DNA of 64,000 nucleotides from JACVRW01 sp963820315 (GCA_963820315.1 CAWFZK010000020.1:97815-161814); one strand, 5' to 3'; shown: positions 37,480 through 48,880, counted from the first letter of the stretch. Made by a program: numbers and translations. The notes: a model not told the origin generated them from the letters alone.

Positions 37480-38247
37480 TCAGGCAGCTCTCAGTTCGCT
37501 GGCTGAGTGCTCCGCGCCCGCCTGCACGAGCCCCTCGAAGAGGGCGAAGTGCTCGGGCAGCTCGACCAGGCCCTCGGCATGCCACTGCACCCCGAACACG
37601 AAGCCCTTACCGCCGCCCTCGATGGCTTCGACTGTTCCGTCGGCCGCCCTGCCGACCACCCGCAGCCCGCGGGCGATCATGTCGGGCGCTTGATGATGAA
37701 AGGAGTTCACACTGACCTCGGTCCGGTCCATCAGCTTGGCGAGGCGGCTGTCTTCAGCGAGCTTAACCTCGTGCGTGACCTGGCGGCCGTGGGCCTGCTG
37801 GCGGTGCTCGATCTCCTCGGACAGGTCGGGCAGATGCTGGTGGAGGGTGCCGCCGAGCGCCACGTTCAGCACTTGCGCGCCGCGGCAGATGCCAAGCACC
37901 GGCATGCCGCGGCGAACCGCCCGCCGCGCCAGCGCGAGCTCGAACAGGTCGAGCTCGGGCTCGGTCGGCCCGAGCTCCTCGTGCTCCTCGGCGCCGTAGG
38001 CCGACGGATGCAGGTCGGGCCCGCCGGACAGGCAGACGGCGTCGAGCCGCTCGAGCAGCGGATCGATGGCCGAGCCGTGGACGGGGGTCAGGATCACGGG
38101 CAGCCCGCCCGCGGAGCGGACGGAGTCGAGGTAGCGCTCACCGAGCGCGAGCTCGCGCCGGCTCGGCTCGCCCTGCGGGACGACGCTGTGGTCGACGGCG
38201 CGCCGGACCTCGGAAGTCGACACGCCCACGAGCGGCGGCCTGCTCAC
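37480..38247 (-). CDS. Class I glutamine amidotransferase-like gamma-glutamyl hydrolase (peptidase C26)
   Basis: The 255-residue C26-family enzyme (PuuD-like) has the triad Cys in LGICRGAQVLNVALGG and His/Glu in VQWHAEGLVE, with the substrate-loop VCLSGGPDLHPSAYG. Such enzymes cleave gamma-glutamyl amides, for instance gamma-glutamyl-GABA. The GTG start at 38247 overlaps the ATP-grasp stop (GTGA), and the gene is followed by the GCS2 ligase after three bases. A hydrolase in the same operon as a gamma-glutamyl-type ligase suggests removal of a protecting gamma-glutamyl group. Confidence 0.85.
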   Translation of the reverse strand: MSRPPLVGVSTSEVRRAVDHSVVPQGEPSRRELALGERYLDSVRSAGGLPVILTPVHGSAIDPLLERLDAVCLSGGPDLHPSAYGAEEHEELGPTEPELDLFELALARRAVRRGMPVLGICRGAQVLNVALGGTLHQHLPDLSEEIEHRQQAHGRQVTHEVKLAEDSRLAKLMDRTEVSVNSFHHQAPDMIARGLRVVGRAADGTVEAIEGGGKGFVFGVQWHAEGLVELPEHFALFEGLVQAGAEHSASELRAA

Positions 38248-39659
38248 GACAGCACCCACGTGTCCTTCCCTCCCCCCTCTTGCGAGCTGTTCACGACCAG
38301 TGCGTCCCGGCTCAGCGCGACCCGGGTGAGACCTCCTGGAATCACCCGCGCAGTGTCCCCTGCGAGTAGGACGAACGGCCTCAGATCGATGTGGCGCGGC
38401 TCGAGCCGCCCGTCCGAGGCGGTCGGATGGCGCGACAGCATGATCGTCTCCTGCGCCACGTAGCCCTCGGGATCGCGCGCGATCTCGGCTGCGATCCGCC
38501 GCACGTCGTCCTGCTCGGCATGGGGCGCCACAACGACGCCTACGCCGCCGAACCCGGCGCGCGGCTTGATGACGAGCTCGTCGATGCGCTCGAGCACCGC
38601 GCTGCGCACGTCCGGCACGCCGACATCGTATGTGCGCACCGATCCCAGCAGCGGCTCCTCGGCGAGGTAGAAGCGCACCATCTTCTCGACGTAGGCGTGC
38701 ATCAGCTTGTCGTCCGCCACGCCTGCGCCGAACGCGTTCACGCAGGTCACCCGGCCGGCGCGCAGCGGAGTGAGCAGTGAGGCGCCGACATAGGTGAGCT
38801 TGCCGCGCTCGTCCTCGAGTCGATCCTCGTTCGTCCTGCGGTAGACGACGTCGACCGGCATGCGCCGGCCGTTCACGCGCGCGATCAGCCGGTCGCCCGA
38901 CACCGACAGCTCGGCGCAGGTCACGACGGGGATCGAGAGCGCTCGCGCGATGCGCTCGTGCTCGTACCAGGCGCTGTTCGAGGGGCCGTCCGAGAGCACC
39001 ACGACCGACGGGTCGTCGACTCCCTGCGGCGCGGCGGCGCGCAAGGTGTCGGCGATCATGTCGAGCACGTCGTCGAGCGGGCGGCGGCGCTCGGCGAGCC
39101 CGCCGGGCAGGTGGCGGTCGAGCATCTCGCGCGCTGCGAGCGTGTAGGTCGTGCCGGACGGGGTGCGCACGTTGTCCTCGAGCACGTGGAAGCGCCCGTC
39201 GCGGTCGCGGACGAGGTCGAGCCCCGCGATCGCCACGCGCACGGGCGGGGCGGGCAGCCCGACGAGCCGCCGCTCGAAGTGATCGCAGCTCTCGAGCACG
39301 CGCCCGGGCAGTACGCCCGCCTCGACGATCTCCTGCTTGCCGTAGGCGTCGGCGACGAAGCGGTCGAGTGCGCGTACGCGCTGCGCGAGGCCGCGCTCGA
39401 CGAGCGCCCACTCGTCGGCGGTGATCACGCGCGGGACGAGGTCGAGCCGAAAGGGCTCGCTGTCTCCCTTGCCGCCGAACTCGATGCCGTTGCGCCGAAT
39501 GTCGCCGTCCAGGTTCTTGGCGAGCGCGCTGAGGTCGAGCTCCGCGAGCGCCCCGAGCAGCCCGGCATAGGGGGGACGCGGCGTCCCGTCCGGCTCGAGC
39601 GCCTCGTCGAAGGCGTCCGGCTCAGGCGTGTAGATGACGCCCGTCACCGGTCTCAGCAT
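38244..39659 (-). CDS. Circularly permuted type 2 ATP-grasp peptide ligase-like protein
   Basis: This 471-residue protein has the CP-ATP-grasp (DUF404/DUF407) domain order: DGDIRRNGIEFGG, VRTPSGTTYTLAAREML, VVVLSDGPSNSAWYEHERIA, NAFGAGVADDKLMHAYVEKM and LVIKPRAGFGGVGVVV with ATP-binding Lys. The protein ends with ALSRDALVVNSSQEGGGKD. ATP-grasp ligases form peptide or amide bonds. Related proteins normally pair with an alpha-E protein and a transglutaminase, absent here. The ATG at 39659 is chosen, with 39698 possible. It begins the operon, 98 bases after the GH2 gene end. Confidence 0.84.
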   Translation of the reverse strand: MLRPVTGVIYTPEPDAFDEALEPDGTPRPPYAGLLGALAELDLSALAKNLDGDIRRNGIEFGGKGDSEPFRLDLVPRVITADEWALVERGLAQRVRALDRFVADAYGKQEIVEAGVLPGRVLESCDHFERRLVGLPAPPVRVAIAGLDLVRDRDGRFHVLEDNVRTPSGTTYTLAAREMLDRHLPGGLAERRRPLDDVLDMIADTLRAAAPQGVDDPSVVVLSDGPSNSAWYEHERIARALSIPVVTCAELSVSGDRLIARVNGRRMPVDVVYRRTNEDRLEDERGKLTYVGASLLTPLRAGRVTCVNAFGAGVADDKLMHAYVEKMVRFYLAEEPLLGSVRTYDVGVPDVRSAVLERIDELVIKPRAGFGGVGVVVAPHAEQDDVRRIAAEIARDPEGYVAQETIMLSRHPTASDGRLEPRHIDLRPFVLLAGDTARVIPGGLTRVALSRDALVVNSSQEGGGKDTWVLS

Positions 39660-39756
39660 CGCGCCCGGCTGCCCGGATGTCCTTGTACAAGGGTCCAAAG
39701 ATCGGGGCCGCCGTCCGCCATTCGGTCGAGGCCGGCAGGCCGGCGGCGAGGCTCGC

Positions 39757-41649
39757 TCACGGGTACAGCGGCGTGCGCAGGTAGCGGTCGCGGACCGTCC
39801 AGTAGGCGGGCTTGGGCTGTCCGTCGTAGGTGAGCAGGCCCTTGTGGTGGCGCGTGTTGGGCTCGTACTGGGGCGGCCGGCGGCCGGCGCCGCCCTGCCA
39901 ACCCGGGTTGATCTCGAACTCGCGCAGCGTCCAGTAGATCGCGCCCGACAGGACCGGTGAGCGATCGATCACGTCGAGCGTGCGGGCCGCGTGCATGTCC
40001 TGGAAGGGATAGCTGCCTTTGAGGTCGAGAGCGGCGGTCGCCAGCTCGGGCCGCGCCTCGGCACCCCACTCGGTCATCACGAGCGCCTTGTCCGGGTAGT
40101 GATCGCGCAGCTCGTAGAGATAGGGCTCGAGCACACTGAAGTCCTCTACCCAGGGATACCAGCCGAAATACTGATTCACGCCGAGCATGTCGAACTCGTG
40201 GTAGGTGAACTGCTCGGGGAAGCCGGGCCGGCCCTTGATGTCGACGGAGATCGGCAGCGTCGGGTCGAGATCGCGCGCGTCCTCCTGGGCGGCGAGCAGA
40301 AAGCGCTTCGTGCCCGGCTTGCGGTCGGGGGTGAAGGTCAGCTCGTTGGCGACCGAGTGGGTCAGCACCGAGGGGTGCGAGCGAGCGGCGGTCACGGTTC
40401 GGCGAACGGTCTCGAGCGCGCGGGCGCGCTCACGTGGCTGCCACAGGATGTGCGCACGGGCGTCGCGCTGCCAGATCGGCGCCTGGTTCCAGACCATGAT
40501 GCCGGCACGGTCCAGACGCGACAGCAGCCCCTCGTTGAGCAGGTAGTGCGCCCGCGTGATGTTCGCGCCGAGGCCCTTCAGGTCGGCGACGATGCGATCC
40601 ATGTCGGCGCTCGTCAGGGCGGCGCCCGACCCGGGCATGTCCTCGTGAATGGAGGCGCCACGCAGCTGGATACGGCGGTTGTTGAGGTAGAGCATGCCGC
40701 CCTTGACCTCGACCGAGCGCAGCCCGATGCGGCGCTTCTCCACCTGTACGACGCGGTCGCCGTCGCGCACGGTCAGCTTCGCCGCGTACAGCTGCGGGAC
40801 GTCGGGCGACCACAGCTGCGGCGCGGGCACGCGCATCTCGAGCTGCACCCGTTCGCGCCCCGCGCGCCCCGCGGGCAGCTCGAAGCGCTTGCGCGTGCGG
40901 CGCCCGCCGGGTGCGCGCAGGTCGACCTGAAGCGTCGGCTCGACGACGCCCCGGCCGCTGCGCACGAGCTCGCCGTCCAGCAGCAGATCTGCGCGGCAGC
41001 CCGTCGCCGGCCCTCGACAGCTCACGTCCGAGAGCGTCCCCAGGTCCTCGATGTGGGCCGGCCCCGCCGGGACGAGCCGCACCGGGCGCACGATGCCGTT
41101 CCAGTTCCACCAGGCCTCGGGCAGCTTCGGGTTCTTGCGGCCGTCGACGATCACCTCGAGCTCGTTGCGCCGGCCCGGCCGTAGGCCACTGGCCTCGAAT
41201 CTGAACGGCGTGTAGGGGTCCGTGTTGCGCCCCAGGCGCCGGCCGTTCAGATAGACGGTCGCCGCGCGCCGGACGCTGTCGAACTCGAGGAGCCAGCGGA
41301 AGCCGCGCGGCGTCTCGGGAGCGGTGAAGGAGGTGCGGTAGCGGCGCACTTGGCCTGCGAAGAGGACCGGCAGCGCGCGTGCGTCGAAGACGCTCGGCAC
41401 GCGTGCCGGCCGCCACTGGCCGGCCACCTGCGCCGCGCGCCCCGGGGGACTCGCCGGGGTGGCCGGCGGCACCCCGTCCGGCAGGGTCTCCTCGGGCGGT
41501 GGCGGCTGCGGCGCCGCCGGGTCGGCAGGCTCGACGCGGATCTCCCAGCCGGCCGCGAGGGTGCGCTCGCGCGGCGGCGGATCGGCCGCCACGGCGGCGG
41601 GCGCGGAGACGAGCATGAGCAGGCATGAGAGGAGCAGCGGGCGCCGCAT
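39757..41649 (-). CDS. Secreted glycoside hydrolase family 2 enzyme
   Basis: This 630-residue protein carries a signal peptide (LLLSCLLMLVSAPAAVAA). An N-terminal jelly-roll (RYRTSFTAPETPRGFRWLLE and EAWWNWNGIVRPVRL) and an Ig-like domain (LWSPDVPQLYAAKLTV) precede a TIM barrel. The acid/base Glu of GH2 is in SVANELTFT (about nucleotide 40345), and the nucleophile Glu in VMTEWGAEARPE (about 40070). The N-terminal Pro-rich linker is unusual. GH2 includes beta-galactosidases, beta-glucuronidases and beta-mannosidases; I cannot assign the substrate. It is upstream of the ATP-grasp operon and divergent from the antiporter gene. Confidence 0.82.
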   Translation of the reverse strand: MRRPLLLSCLLMLVSAPAAVAADPPPRERTLAAGWEIRVEPADPAAPQPPPPEETLPDGVPPATPASPPGRAAQVAGQWRPARVPSVFDARALPVLFAGQVRRYRTSFTAPETPRGFRWLLEFDSVRRAATVYLNGRRLGRNTDPYTPFRFEASGLRPGRRNELEVIVDGRKNPKLPEAWWNWNGIVRPVRLVPAGPAHIEDLGTLSDVSCRGPATGCRADLLLDGELVRSGRGVVEPTLQVDLRAPGGRRTRKRFELPAGRAGRERVQLEMRVPAPQLWSPDVPQLYAAKLTVRDGDRVVQVEKRRIGLRSVEVKGGMLYLNNRRIQLRGASIHEDMPGSGAALTSADMDRIVADLKGLGANITRAHYLLNEGLLSRLDRAGIMVWNQAPIWQRDARAHILWQPRERARALETVRRTVTAARSHPSVLTHSVANELTFTPDRKPGTKRFLLAAQEDARDLDPTLPISVDIKGRPGFPEQFTYHEFDMLGVNQYFGWYPWVEDFSVLEPYLYELRDHYPDKALVMTEWGAEARPELATAALDLKGSYPFQDMHAARTLDVIDRSPVLSGAIYWTLREFEINPGWQGGAGRRPPQYEPNTRHHKGLLTYDGQPKPAYWTVRDRYLRTPLYP

Positions 41650-41701
41650 CAGCCCCTCACCGTAGCCAGATGTGAACGTTCCGTTCTGCCAACCTTGCGC
41701 C

Positions 41702-42943
41702 GTGCCGCTCGCCGCGGGTGTGGAGTTCCTGGAGGAGCCGCTCGCCGTTTTCGGCGTGCTGCTGATGCTCGGCGCGCTCGCGTCGGGCCTCGCGCGGCGC
41801 AGCTTCCTGTCGCTCACCGCGGCCTTCGTGATCGCCGGCTTCCTGCTCGGCCAGGGCGGCCTCGGGATCCTCGACCTCGACCCGACCTCGGACTTCGTGC
41901 AGGGGCTCGCCGTCGTCGCGCTGGTGCTGATCCTGTTCCGCGACGGGCTCGAGGTCGAGCAGGAGATGCTCCAGGAGGCTTGGCACCTGCCGCTGCGGAA
42001 GCTGGCGCTCGCGATGCCGCTGACCTGCGTGTTTGTCGCGGTCGCCACGAACGTGCTGACCGACCTGAGCTGGACCGAGTGCTTCCTCGTCGGCGCACTG
42101 CTGTCGCCGACCGACCCGGTGCTGTCCTCGGCGGTCGTCACGAACCCGCGCGTGCCGCGGCTCGTGCGCCATTCGCTCAACCTCGAGTCGGGTCTCAACG
42201 ACGGGCTGGCACTGCCCGCCGTGCTCGCCTTCACCGCCGCCGCGGCGGCGGACCGCGACTTCGTCTGGTGGGAGTTCGTGATCCAGGACGTGGGAGTCGG
42301 GCTGCTGACGGGGCTGATCGTGGCGTTCGTGGCTGCGCGGCTGATGCCGCAGGAGCGGGCGCTCGGCTATGCGATCAGCCCGCACCAGAAGTCGATGTAC
42401 GCACTCGGCGTGGCCTTCGCCGCCTATGGGTTCGCGACGCTGCCGCCCGAGGGCAACGGCTTCATCGCCGTCTTCGTCTGTGCGATCGCCTTCGGCATCT
42501 GGAGGCCGGACATCCAGCACTGCTTCGAGGAGCGGGCCGAGGACGTGATCGAGATCGTCAAGCTGGGCGTCTTCCTCGTCTTCGGCGCGATCTTCACCTT
42601 CGACACGCTCTTCGAGGACGGCTGGTCGACCGTCGCCATCGCGGTGTTCACGCTGCTCGCGGCGCGGCCGATCGCGGTCTTCATCGCGCTCGCCGGCAAC
42701 CACCAGGTCGACACCGCCGCCAAGGGCTTCATGGCCTGGTTCGGTCCCAAGGGCGTCGCGACGATGACGTTCGCGCTCTTCGTGCTCGGCTCGACTGTGC
42801 CCGACGGCGAGCAGATCGCCGTGATCGCGGCCGTCACCGTCTTCATCTCGATCATCGCCCACGGGCTCACCGACCAGCCTGGAGCCGAGTGGATCGGGCG
42901 CCGAGAGCAGAGCGTTTCTGAGCCGGCCGGGACCGCGTCATAA
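41702..42943 (+). CDS. Cation/proton antiporter (CPA1/NhaP-like)
   Basis: The roughly 413-residue protein (from GTG 41702; ATG 41672 would add ten residues) has about 12 hydrophobic segments typical of the Na+/H+ exchanger fold. The transport region is recognisable in GALLSPTDPVLSSAVVTNPR with the paired Asp and in LNLESGLNDGLALPAVL. A late conserved AWFGPKGVATMTFALFVLG fits the C-terminal half. Such exchangers expel Na+ or K+ for H+ and help with pH and osmotic balance. Confidence 0.85.
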   Translation: MPLAAGVEFLEEPLAVFGVLLMLGALASGLARRSFLSLTAAFVIAGFLLGQGGLGILDLDPTSDFVQGLAVVALVLILFRDGLEVEQEMLQEAWHLPLRKLALAMPLTCVFVAVATNVLTDLSWTECFLVGALLSPTDPVLSSAVVTNPRVPRLVRHSLNLESGLNDGLALPAVLAFTAAAAADRDFVWWEFVIQDVGVGLLTGLIVAFVAARLMPQERALGYAISPHQKSMYALGVAFAAYGFATLPPEGNGFIAVFVCAIAFGIWRPDIQHCFEERAEDVIEIVKLGVFLVFGAIFTFDTLFEDGWSTVAIAVFTLLAARPIAVFIALAGNHQVDTAAKGFMAWFGPKGVATMTFALFVLGSTVPDGEQIAVIAAVTVFISIIAHGLTDQPGAEWIGRREQSVSEPAGTAS

Positions 42944-42977
42944 TGCCGGGGCCACGCGTCCCCGAGCCGGAGTAACG

Positions 42978-43313
42978 ATGGAGACCTGGGATATCGCCGC
43001 CCACGACGTCCAGCCGCACCAGCCCGTGGTGCTGCGCTCGGACGACGAGACGCGCGTGATCGCGATCAACCTGCCGGCGGGTGAGCGGCTCCAGGAGCAC
43101 CAGGTGCACGAGCGCGCCTGGGTGATGGTGGCAGCGGGCGACGTCGAGTTCGAGCAGGGCGGTGAGTCCGCCCACGGGGGGCCCGGCTTCCTCGTCCACT
43201 TCGAGCCCAACGAGCGGCACGAGGTGCGTGCCGCGACCGACTCGCGGCTGATCCTGCTGCTTTCGCCGTGGCCGGGTGACGGGCACCCGAGCTCCAGACA
43301 GCCGGGTCAGTAG
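42978..43313 (+). CDS. Small cupin-domain protein
   Basis: This 111-residue single-barrel cupin starts at ATG 42978 behind CCGGAGT. The motifs are GERLQEHQVHERAWVMVAAG (the His/His/Glu set) and GPGFLVHFEPNERHEVRAA (second His). No other domain is present. Such small cupins serve as metal-dependent enzymes, sugar isomerases or effector-binding modules. It shares the strand and spacing with the antiporter (34-base gap), but no functional link is visible. Confidence 0.75.
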   Translation: METWDIAAHDVQPHQPVVLRSDDETRVIAINLPAGERLQEHQVHERAWVMVAAGDVEFEQGGESAHGGPGFLVHFEPNERHEVRAATDSRLILLLSPWPGDGHPSSRQPGQ

Positions 43314-43340
43314 CGGCCCCGCCTGCCAGAATTCGACCTG

Positions 43341-43736
43341 ATGGATCCGTCCCGTAAGCGCAAGCTGCGGCTCGGCGTCGCGCTCACCGCCGCCGTGCTG
43401 CTCGCGACGGCGCTCATCTACACGAGCTTCAGCGCCTCCACCGAGGCCAGCAAGCCCAGCGAGATCGAGCCCGGCAAGTCATACGAGCTGACCGGCAAGG
43501 TCGTGCACGGATCGATCCAGCGGTCGGGCGACGATGCGCTGCGCTTCCGGATCCGCGACCGCGACGGAACCGAGTCCGTCGCCGTCGCCTACTCGGGCGT
43601 GGTGCCCGACCCGTTCCGGGACGGGCGCGAGGTGATCGTCTCGGGTGAGCTGAAGCAGGGCACCTTCGTGGCGGAGCGCGACTCGCTCGTCACCAAGTGC
43701 CCGTCGAAGTTCACCAAGGACGAGCAGTCGTCCTGA
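43341..43736 (+). CDS. ccmE: Cytochrome c maturation protein CcmE with Cys-type haem site
   Basis: This 131-residue haem chaperone has a single N-terminal membrane anchor (GVALTAAVLLATALIYTSF) and the CcmE OB-fold (TGKVVHGSIQ, FRIRDRDGTESVAVAYSGVV, PDPFRDGREVIVSGEL). Canonical CcmE binds haem through His in H-x3-Y. Here the equivalent is Cys120 and Phe124 in CPSKF, like the Cys variant of some sulfate reducers and archaea but with the aromatic changed from Tyr to Phe. It starts 28 bases after the cupin and precedes ccmF by one base. Confidence 0.87.
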   Translation: MDPSRKRKLRLGVALTAAVLLATALIYTSFSASTEASKPSEIEPGKSYELTGKVVHGSIQRSGDDALRFRIRDRDGTESVAVAYSGVVPDPFRDGREVIVSGELKQGTFVAERDSLVTKCPSKFTKDEQSS

Positions 43737-43737
43737 C

Positions 43738-45897
<2,160 letters not shown>

Positions 45898-45914
45898 CCG
45901 CCTGGCCGGATCCC

Positions 45915-46196
45915 GTGGAATACGCGCTCGCACTGCTCGTCCTCGCGGCGCTCGTCGCGTTCGCCGTGACGCGGCCCCTGCGCTCGCCGGGGGAGGAGGA
46001 GCGTCGCGACCAGACCCGCATCGCCGAGCTCGAGGCGGCCAAGGAGGCGAAGTACCGCGAGATCCGCGACGCCGAGCTCGACCACCGCATGGGCAAGCTC
46101 TCGCGCGAGGACTGGCGCTCGGTCGACAGCGACCTGCGGGCGGAGGCGATCGAGATCCTGAGCGAGCTGGACCGGCTGGAGGGGCGGGAGGCCTAG
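45915..46196 (+). CDS. CcmI/NrfG-like membrane protein, N-terminal part
   Basis: The 93-residue protein has one hydrophobic N-terminal helix (LALLVLAALVAFAV) followed by a charged helix (EEERRDQTRIAELEAAKEAK) and the KLSREDWRSVDSDLRAEAIE segment. This pattern matches the N-terminus of CcmI, which anchors apocytochrome chaperones; the TPR domain is absent. Its GTG start lies 17 bases after ccmF. It probably assists the final steps of haem attachment. Confidence 0.7.
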   Translation: MEYALALLVLAALVAFAVTRPLRSPGEEERRDQTRIAELEAAKEAKYREIRDAELDHRMGKLSREDWRSVDSDLRAEAIEILSELDRLEGREA

Positions 46197-46245
46197 CGCC
46201 GAACGACAGCGCTGAGGGGTCGGACCGGACGGTGGTTGGTGCTGC

Positions 46246-46284
46246 GTCCTGAGTTTGCCCGCTCAGAGCGGGCAAAGTCAGGAC
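46246..46284. terminator. Long inverted repeat between convergent genes
   Basis: GTCCTGAGTTTGCCCGCT and AGCGGGCAAAGTCAGGAC pair over 17 of 18 positions around a CAG loop; the mismatch is in the stem centre. It stands 50 bases after the CcmI-like stop and 53 before the minus-strand gene end, where a two-way terminator is expected. Confidence 0.6.
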
Positions 46285-46290
46285 TTGGTG

Positions 46291-46323
46291 CTGACTTTGT
46301 GGGCTCTTGGCCCTACAAGTCAG
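46291..46323. terminator. Second hairpin sharing the GTCAGGAC arm
   Basis: CTGACTT...GGGC pairs with GCCC...AAGTCAG. The AAGTCAGGAC end of this hairpin repeats that of the previous one (direct repeat, about 40 bases apart), so the two are likely to have arisen by local duplication. Confidence 0.45.
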
Positions 46324-46336
46324 GACTGTGGTGGGC

Positions 46337-48880
46337 CTAGCGGCGGCTCGGCCGGACCTTCACCAGCGAGTCGCGCCCCAGCGGCAGCGCGCTCTCGTTG
46401 CCCTTCGTGTCCTCAGCCCTCACCAGCACCCGATACGTCCCCGGCGGCAGGCGCTTGCCGAGCGCGAGCAGCCACTGCACGTCGCCGCTCGTCGCCGCCA
46501 GCCGGGCGTTGATCCAGCGGGGCCGGTCGCAGCGGCGCGGTGCCCCGCTCATGCGACGCCTCGCCGCCAGCCACCATGCACACTTGTCGCCGCGGAGCTG
46601 GGCCCGCAGCGCGACCTGGACCCCTGACACGCCCGACGGGTCCGAAACTGTTCCGCGGATCCTGCCGCGGCGGGCGGTCACGCCTAGCAGGCGCAGTCGC
46701 GGACCGGCCCTATCGGGCGGTCGGGTCGGCAAGGTAGGCGTCGGCGCACCGCTCGGCCGCGGTGCCCGAGTAATTCGCCGTGAGCTCCGCGCCTTCGGGC
46801 GGCACGACGAGGTCCTGCACCCGGGGCCCGGCGTTTGACCAGCCGGTGAAGCGGAAGATCGTGCCACCGAGCTCGAACGGGTCAGCCGCGCTGATGGTCG
46901 TGTGATAGCCGATCGCGGTCACGAGCTCACTGCGGAGCGGTGAACTCACGGCCTCCGTATGAGACGCCGCGCGCCGGCTGGTGAGCTGTCGAGCCGCACC
47001 GTGGTCGTCTCTGGGGAGAGCTCGACCGTGGCCTGGGCGGACAGGCCGCCGTCGTCGGTAGCGGTCATCGTGACCTCGTAGTGAGCGTCCGCGTCGTGGT
47101 CCGTGATCGCTTTGAGAGCGAGCTCGCGAGCGGTTCGTGAAACTGCCCAGGACGTGGATGTGATCGACGTGAATACACGCACGTCCCAGCGCAGCTGCGA
47201 TGCCGGGATGCGTCCCCTGCTGCTCGTCGGTTGCGGAGCCATGCAGTGTGAAACTCCTGGCCGGCGCGGTAGCTGGTGTTGCCGCTCACCCGAGGGAGCG
47301 GCGGAGTATTGCCGACGTCGATCCGGAGGGTGGCGATGTCATCAGCGCCACGACCGTCGCTCACAGTCAGCGTGGCTGTATACGTACCGGGGCTCTGCGT
47401 ATCTGTGCGGCGGGTGCGACTTCGTGCTCGGTCGCGCCATCGCCGAAGCCCATTGGTAGGTGAGCGGATCACCGTCCGGATCGCTCGAGCCCGCCCGCAT
47501 CGAACTCGACGCGAGGGGGCTCCGACCCGAGGTCCGGTTCGCCTCGATATCGCGCATCGGACTACGGTTCGCGGGCGTGTAGACGATCCGGCGGACCGAG
47601 CCCGTGCCCTGGCTGCCGTCTCCGAACGACGCGTAGGCGAGTCACCGGCCGGGGTCAGCTCGAGTCCACGCCGGCCCAGCCGGTCGCGAAGGTGTGGACG
47701 CTCGTGACCTGGTCCTTGCGGCGTTCAGTTCGAGCGTCCTGATGAAGCCCTGTGCGTAGTCGCCGAAGAAGATGTCTCCTCGATAGCTCGCGGGGAATCG
47801 GATCTGAGGTGTAGGTCGGTCCGCCCACCACCGCGCCGCCCGAGCTGTTGTGCGGGTACTCGTAAACCGGCCCGAAGGTGGGCCTGAGCCGTGCCCTCCT
47901 TCGCGTATTCGGGGTCGCAGTCGGCCTCGCGGTCCCGGTAGCCGCCGGTTTGCCCGTTGCCCTCGTAGCAGGGCCAGCCATAGAGCCGGCCGCCGCCCGG
48001 CGGCGGTCGGCACGAGGTCGATCTCCTCCGTCGTGCCCCAGCCGACGTCGCCGACCGTGAGGCCGCCGCCCGGCCGCAACTTGAAGCGGAACGGGTTGCG
48101 GAAGCCGCCGGCCCAGATCTTCGTGCAGACGTGGCTGAGCTCGTTGTCCGCCGCGCAGAACGGGTGGCTCGGGCAGGCCCTGCCCGTCTCCGGTCGATGT
48201 GCATGATCTTCCCGGCCATGCTCTGCGTGTTGTAGGTGCGGTACGCCAGCGGGTCGACGTTGTTGAAGCTCGACGCGTCGCCACTGCCGACCCAGAGCGT
48301 CCCGTCCGGCGCGGAGCGCACGCTGCCGATCGAATGCGAGAAGCCTTCCGACGGAAGGCAGTCGACAGCTGTTCGACGGTGGCGGGGCAGGGACCCCCGT
48401 GGGACCCCAAGACATCATCCGATCGGCAACTTGGTTGGCCGGCTGACGATGAACTGCTCGAGTCGCGACACCATCGGGCCGTCGCCGTCAGGGGTCAGGG
48501 GCTGGCGCTCGAGCGTGTAGAGGAGATAGACGTAGCTGTTCGTCGCGAAGCTGGCATCCACCGCGATTCCGAGCAGGCCGCGGTCCCAGTAGGAGTTGAC
48601 TTCGTCTCGAGATATCGCCGTCGTCGACGAGCGTCGCGGTCCGGCCCCCCGGCGGCACGACCTTCAGCCGGCCCTCCTTCTCGATCACGAACATGCGTCC
48701 GTCCGGCGCGTGGGCGATCGCGGTCGGGCCGCTCAGGCCCGATACGACGGTGCGCTCCTCGAACCCGGATGGGTAGGTGACCGCCTGCGCAGCTGCGGGC
48801 AGGCACAAAAAAAACGCGGCCAGCGCCGCGGCGGATGTACGTATCGGGTTGATGGGGGGCAGATCGGGTGTGGCTTTCAC
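46337..48880 (-). pseudogene. PQQ-type sugar dehydrogenase (GSDH) with PKD domain, many frameshifts
   Basis: Starts at ATG 48880 with a signal peptide (AAALAAFFLCLPAAAQA). Blocks of a soluble glucose/sorbosone dehydrogenase propeller follow: GLSGPTAIAHAPDGRMFVIE, GTLWVGSGDASSFNNVDPLA, HVCTKIWAGGFRNPFRFKLR, YGWPCYEGNGQTGGYRD and GDIFFGDYAQGFIRTLELN. A PKD domain (GTYTATLTVSDGRGADDIAT) and Ig-like tail complete the protein. The reading frame breaks at roughly 10 places; four that I traced (48606-48611, 48415-48421, 48379-48388, 48368-48374) are each one extra base. The density is far higher than elsewhere in the window. Either low-quality sequence or real decay. Confidence 0.72.

Noticed and set aside
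48800..48830. Homopolymer of eight A as a slippage site
   Set aside because: On the minus strand it encodes the Phe codons of the signal peptide in the correct frame, so no frameshift need be assumed there.
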